Origin: Bradyrhizobium glycinis
GTDB taxonomy: Bacteria > Pseudomonadota > Alphaproteobacteria > Rhizobiales > Xanthobacteraceae
Length of the DNA stretch: 64,000 bases
NCBI RefSeq assembly: GCF_016031655.1
Contig: NZ_JACCHQ010000009.1
Coordinates: forward strand, 157,668 to 221,667
Direction of reading: 5' to 3'
Below are positions 61,602-64,000 of this stretch, one piece after another; position 1 is the stretch's first letter, and every line of letters starts with the position of its first letter. Below the pieces are notes generated by a model. That model searched no databases. It was not told the origin of the DNA and saw only the letters and a list, made by a program, of their open reading frames with translations. A program made the translations under genes and the position numbers.

Positions 61602-63161
61602 TTATCGCCCGCCCACCTTCTCCCACAGCCACCTCGCCACCGCATCGGGCGATGAATTCGCATCATTGCCGCTGGCGCGCAAATTCGCCTCGCGCATGGT
61701 GGCGATGTCGATCCTGCCGAGCAGCGGCTTGAGTGCAGCCTGCAACTTCTCGTCTCCGGCGCGCTTCGGCGCTAGCAGCAGGATCGCATCATAGGGCGGG
61801 ATCGCGTGTTTGGGGTCGTCGAGCGCAACGAGCTCGTATTTGGCAATCAAGCCGTCGCTGGTGTAGCCGGCGATGACGTCGACTTCGCCGCTGGCGACGG
61901 CCGCATACATGAAGTCCGGTTGCATCTGGCGCTGGGCGCGGAACTGCAGCCCATAGGCCTTTTGCAGCGCCGCCCATTCCGGGCGCGAGAAGAACTCGTA
62001 GTCGCCGGCAATCGACAGCGTGGCCGCATGTGCGGCGAGATCGGCGACGGTCCGGATGCCGAGCGCCTCGGCGCGCCGTCTTGGCATCACCAGCGCATAG
62101 GCGTTCTCGAAGCCGAGCTCGCCGAACAGGGTGATGTCCTCCTTGGCGAGCGCCGTCTTCAATTCCGCGACCAGCTCGGCGCGCGGCTTGATGTCGGTGC
62201 GATGCAACTGGTTGGCCCAGAGCGTGCCGGAATAATCGACATAGAGATCGATGTCGCCGGCCTTCAGCGCGCCGAAGATCACGCTGGAGCCGAGGCCGGA
62301 GCGCGGGGTCGCCGAGAGGCCTGCCGCCTGGAGGCGGTCCCTTATCAGCGCCGACAGCACATATTGCTCGGCGAAGGTTTTGGCGCCGACTACATAACCT
62401 GAGGACGAGCGTCCCAAGGTCGGCACGAGCGTAGCGGCGAGCAGCGCCGCGATTCCGATCGCGCCGAGGCCGCTGCGCACGTGACTGCGGCGGCGCAGGC
62501 CGCTCTCGATCAGCCCAAGCAGTTGGTCGACCGCGAGCGCGAGCAGGGCGGAAGCCACGCAGCCGAACAGCACGAATACCCAGTTCTGGGTCTGGAGGCC
62601 GGCAAAAATGTAATTGCCGAGACTGGTTTGCCCGATCGGCGTCGACAGCGTCGCGGTGCCGATCACCCACACCGCCGCAGTGCGGATGCCGGCCATCATC
62701 ACCGGCAGCGCCAGCGGCAGCTCGACGATCATTAGCGATTGCCGCGCGGTCATGCCGACGCCCTCGGCAGCCTCGATCAGCGCGGGATCGATGCCGTTGA
62801 GGCCGGTGATGCCGTTGCGCAGCACCGGCAGCATCGAATAGAGCGCCAGCGCCAGCATCGCCGGCAGGAAGCCGAACGCCGAAAAGGATACGCCGAACCA
62901 GGCCAGCGTGACGGAAGCAGCCAGCAGCAGCAGCGGATAGAACAGCGCGAGCAGCGCCAGCCCAGGTACGGTCTGCACGATGCTGGCGAACGCGAGCAGG
63001 ATGGCGCGTGGCGCCGGACGATTGCGCGTCAAAATCGCCAGCGGTAAGCTCACGGCGAGGCCAAGCGCGAGCGCGGCGAGGCTCACCCGCACATGGTTGC
63101 CGAGGTAGTCCGGCAGATGCGACAGCGCCTCGCCCCAGCGCGGATCGGTGAAGAGGCTCAT
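61602..63161 (-). CDS. Osmoprotectant-type ABC transporter, fused permease and substrate-binding protein
   Basis: 519 residues. The permease part (about 1-225) has the binding-protein-dependent permease loop EAAEGVGMTARQSLMIVELPLALPVMMAG. The second part (about 245-519) is an OpuAC-type periplasmic domain: VVGAKTFAEQYVLSALIRDR, LKAGDIDLYVDYSGTLWANQ and IAGYTSDGLIAKYELVALDD. It likely imports choline, glycine betaine or a related quaternary amine. The gene order is ATPase then fusion; the start overlaps the ATPase stop by four bases (ATGA). Confidence 0.92.
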   Translation of the reverse strand: MSLFTDPRWGEALSHLPDYLGNHVRVSLAALALGLAVSLPLAILTRNRPAPRAILLAFASIVQTVPGLALLALFYPLLLLAASVTLAWFGVSFSAFGFLPAMLALALYSMLPVLRNGITGLNGIDPALIEAAEGVGMTARQSLMIVELPLALPVMMAGIRTAAVWVIGTATLSTPIGQTSLGNYIFAGLQTQNWVFVLFGCVASALLALAVDQLLGLIESGLRRRSHVRSGLGAIGIAALLAATLVPTLGRSSSGYVVGAKTFAEQYVLSALIRDRLQAAGLSATPRSGLGSSVIFGALKAGDIDLYVDYSGTLWANQLHRTDIKPRAELVAELKTALAKEDITLFGELGFENAYALVMPRRRAEALGIRTVADLAAHAATLSIAGDYEFFSRPEWAALQKAYGLQFRAQRQMQPDFMYAAVASGEVDVIAGYTSDGLIAKYELVALDDPKHAIPPYDAILLLAPKRAGDEKLQAALKPLLGRIDIATMREANLRASGNDANSSPDAVARWLWEKVGGR

Positions 63162-63940
63162 GCCGCACCGCCCATCGGCAGCAACGCATTCAGTCGCTCG
63201 ACCTGGCGCCGCGGGGTGCGCAACAGCTCGAGCACGTAATCGTCGCGGCTGCTCCAGAGCTCCGCAGCCGTACCCTGTGCGAGCAATCGTCCGCCGCGCA
63301 TGACCGTGATGCGGTCGGCGAGCAGGATCGCCTCGGTCATGTCATGGGTGATCATCACGGTGGTCAGGCCGAGCTTGCGGTGCAGCGCGCGATAATCATC
63401 ACCGAGCGCATCGCGGGTGAGGGGATCGAGCGCGCCGAACGGCTCGTCCATTAGCACGATGCGGGGTCTTGCCGCGAGCGCCCGCGCCACGCCGACGCGC
63501 TGGCGCTCGCCGCCGGAGAGCGCCTCGGGCAGCCGGTCGCGATGCGATGCGCGGTCGAGCTGCACGAGCTCCAGCAGCTCGTCGATACGCCCTGCAACGG
63601 CCGCAGCCGGCTCGCCGAGCAGCTTCGGCGTGATGCCGATATTGTCGGCGACGCTCAGATGCGGAAACAGCCCAACGCTCTGGAAGACGTAGCCGATCCG
63701 GCGCCGAAGCGCGACCGGATCGATAGTCCGCACGTCCTGGCCTTCGACGGTGATGGTGCCGCTATCGGCCTCGATCAGCCGGTTGGCGAGCCGCAGCAGC
63801 GTGGTCTTGCCCGAGCCCGAGCCGCCGACGATCGCCACAAACTCGCCGTCGGTGATCTCGAGCGACACGTCGTCGACGGCCTTGAGGGAGCCGAAGCGCT
63901 TGGTGACGTGCTGGTAGCTGATCGCCAGCTTGGAGGGCAT
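63158..63940 (-). CDS. ABC transporter ATP-binding protein, OpuBA/ProV type
   Basis: 260 residues. Walker A GGSGSGKTT (39-47), Q-loop FQSVGLF, the signature LSGGERQRVGVARAL and Walker B RIVLMDEPFGALDP with the H-loop MITHDMTEA are intact. It powers import of a quaternary amine or similar osmoprotectant. It lacks the C-terminal CBS domains seen in osmosensing OpuA/ProV, so it may not sense ionic strength itself. It is the first gene of the operon and overlaps the fused permease gene. Confidence 0.94.
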   Translation of the reverse strand: MPSKLAISYQHVTKRFGSLKAVDDVSLEITDGEFVAIVGGSGSGKTTLLRLANRLIEADSGTITVEGQDVRTIDPVALRRRIGYVFQSVGLFPHLSVADNIGITPKLLGEPAAAVAGRIDELLELVQLDRASHRDRLPEALSGGERQRVGVARALAARPRIVLMDEPFGALDPLTRDALGDDYRALHRKLGLTTVMITHDMTEAILLADRITVMRGGRLLAQGTAAELWSSRDDYVLELLRTPRRQVERLNALLPMGGAA

Positions 63941-63961
63941 CGGTTGAAGACTCGCTCTTAC

Positions 63962-64000
63962 CTCCCCTGGAGGGGGAGGGTCGCTCGCGCGAAGCGCGGG
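63962..64000. repeat. Start of a palindromic intergenic repeat (truncated by window end)
   Basis: CCTCCCCTGGAGGGGGAGG begins a self-complementary element that continues as GTCGCTCGCGCGAAGCG and leaves the window. Composition and layout resemble the CTCTCCC...GGGAGAG family at 1885-2017. Confidence 0.6.

Overview
This 64 kb window looks like ordinary chromosomal core sequence of a Bradyrhizobium-type alphaproteobacterium (Nitrobacteraceae). The support is high GC with dense coding, a circularly permuted two-piece tmRNA gene with the tag ANDNFAPVAQAA, an alphaproteobacterial SspB, families such as DUF2336, DUF1328 and DUF4169, many transporters (TRAP, TTT/Tct, ABC, MFS), and several palindromic intergenic repeat families of the kind common in Bradyrhizobium. 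I see no rRNA, tRNA, transposase, integrase, phage gene or CRISPR array. The species assignment is inference.

Layout. 1-9 kb: the 5' part of uvrD (minus strand, running off the window, with a palindromic repeat in frame), a DUF1328 membrane protein, a hot-dog thioesterase diverging from a GlcD-type FAD oxidase, a His/Gly-rich secreted protein, a small hypothetical gene, a secreted caspase-fold protein, and a LysR/DoxX divergent pair. 9-18.6 kb: a TRAP transporter (receptor plus fused DctQM permease) with a 2-hydroxyacid dehydrogenase, a branched-chain-type ABC receptor, a CHASE-GGDEF-EAL protein and an MFS transporter. 18.6-22 kb: a cluster of small genes including cold-shock protein, S21 (TTG start), DUF1488 and a 32-residue membrane peptide overlapping the next gene. 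22-29 kb: a TetR/P450 divergent pair around a perfect operator, a giant AsmA-family protein and a DUF2336 gene pair. 29-36 kb: a KaiC-like ATPase overlapping a hybrid histidine kinase, a GNAT enzyme, feoAB and an RHH/DUF4169 pair. 36-39 kb: fumC, sspB and ssrA.

39-49 kb: tctBAC, then thyA-GNAT-folA, closed by a strong terminator, then hflK-hflC-DUF2065-degP (membrane and periplasmic protein quality control). 49-58 kb: serB and miaA diverge, followed by a branched-chain amino acid region. This has a leader peptide rich in Ile/Leu/Val with an attenuator, then ilvI, a threonine-dehydratase-like gene, ilvH, a methyltransferase, two exporters (EamA, LysE) and ilvC. 58-64 kb: a TetR/haem-membrane-protein divergent pair with two operator copies, a sulfatase-fold membrane enzyme, and an osmoprotectant-type ABC transporter (fused permease-receptor plus ATPase).

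Functional links supported by position: ssrA lies directly upstream of sspB, whose product delivers ssrA-tagged proteins to ClpXP. ThyA and FolA form the thymidylate/folate cycle in one operon. The leader peptide, IlvI, the deaminase, IlvH and IlvC cover much of isoleucine/valine synthesis. feoAB has an iron-control-element-like palindrome upstream. No wholly new multi-gene system was recognised. The items most worth a second look are the in-frame repeat inside uvrD, the KaiC/hybrid-kinase pair, the ilv attenuator and interposed deaminase, the overlapping 32-residue membrane peptide, and several near-perfect operators.
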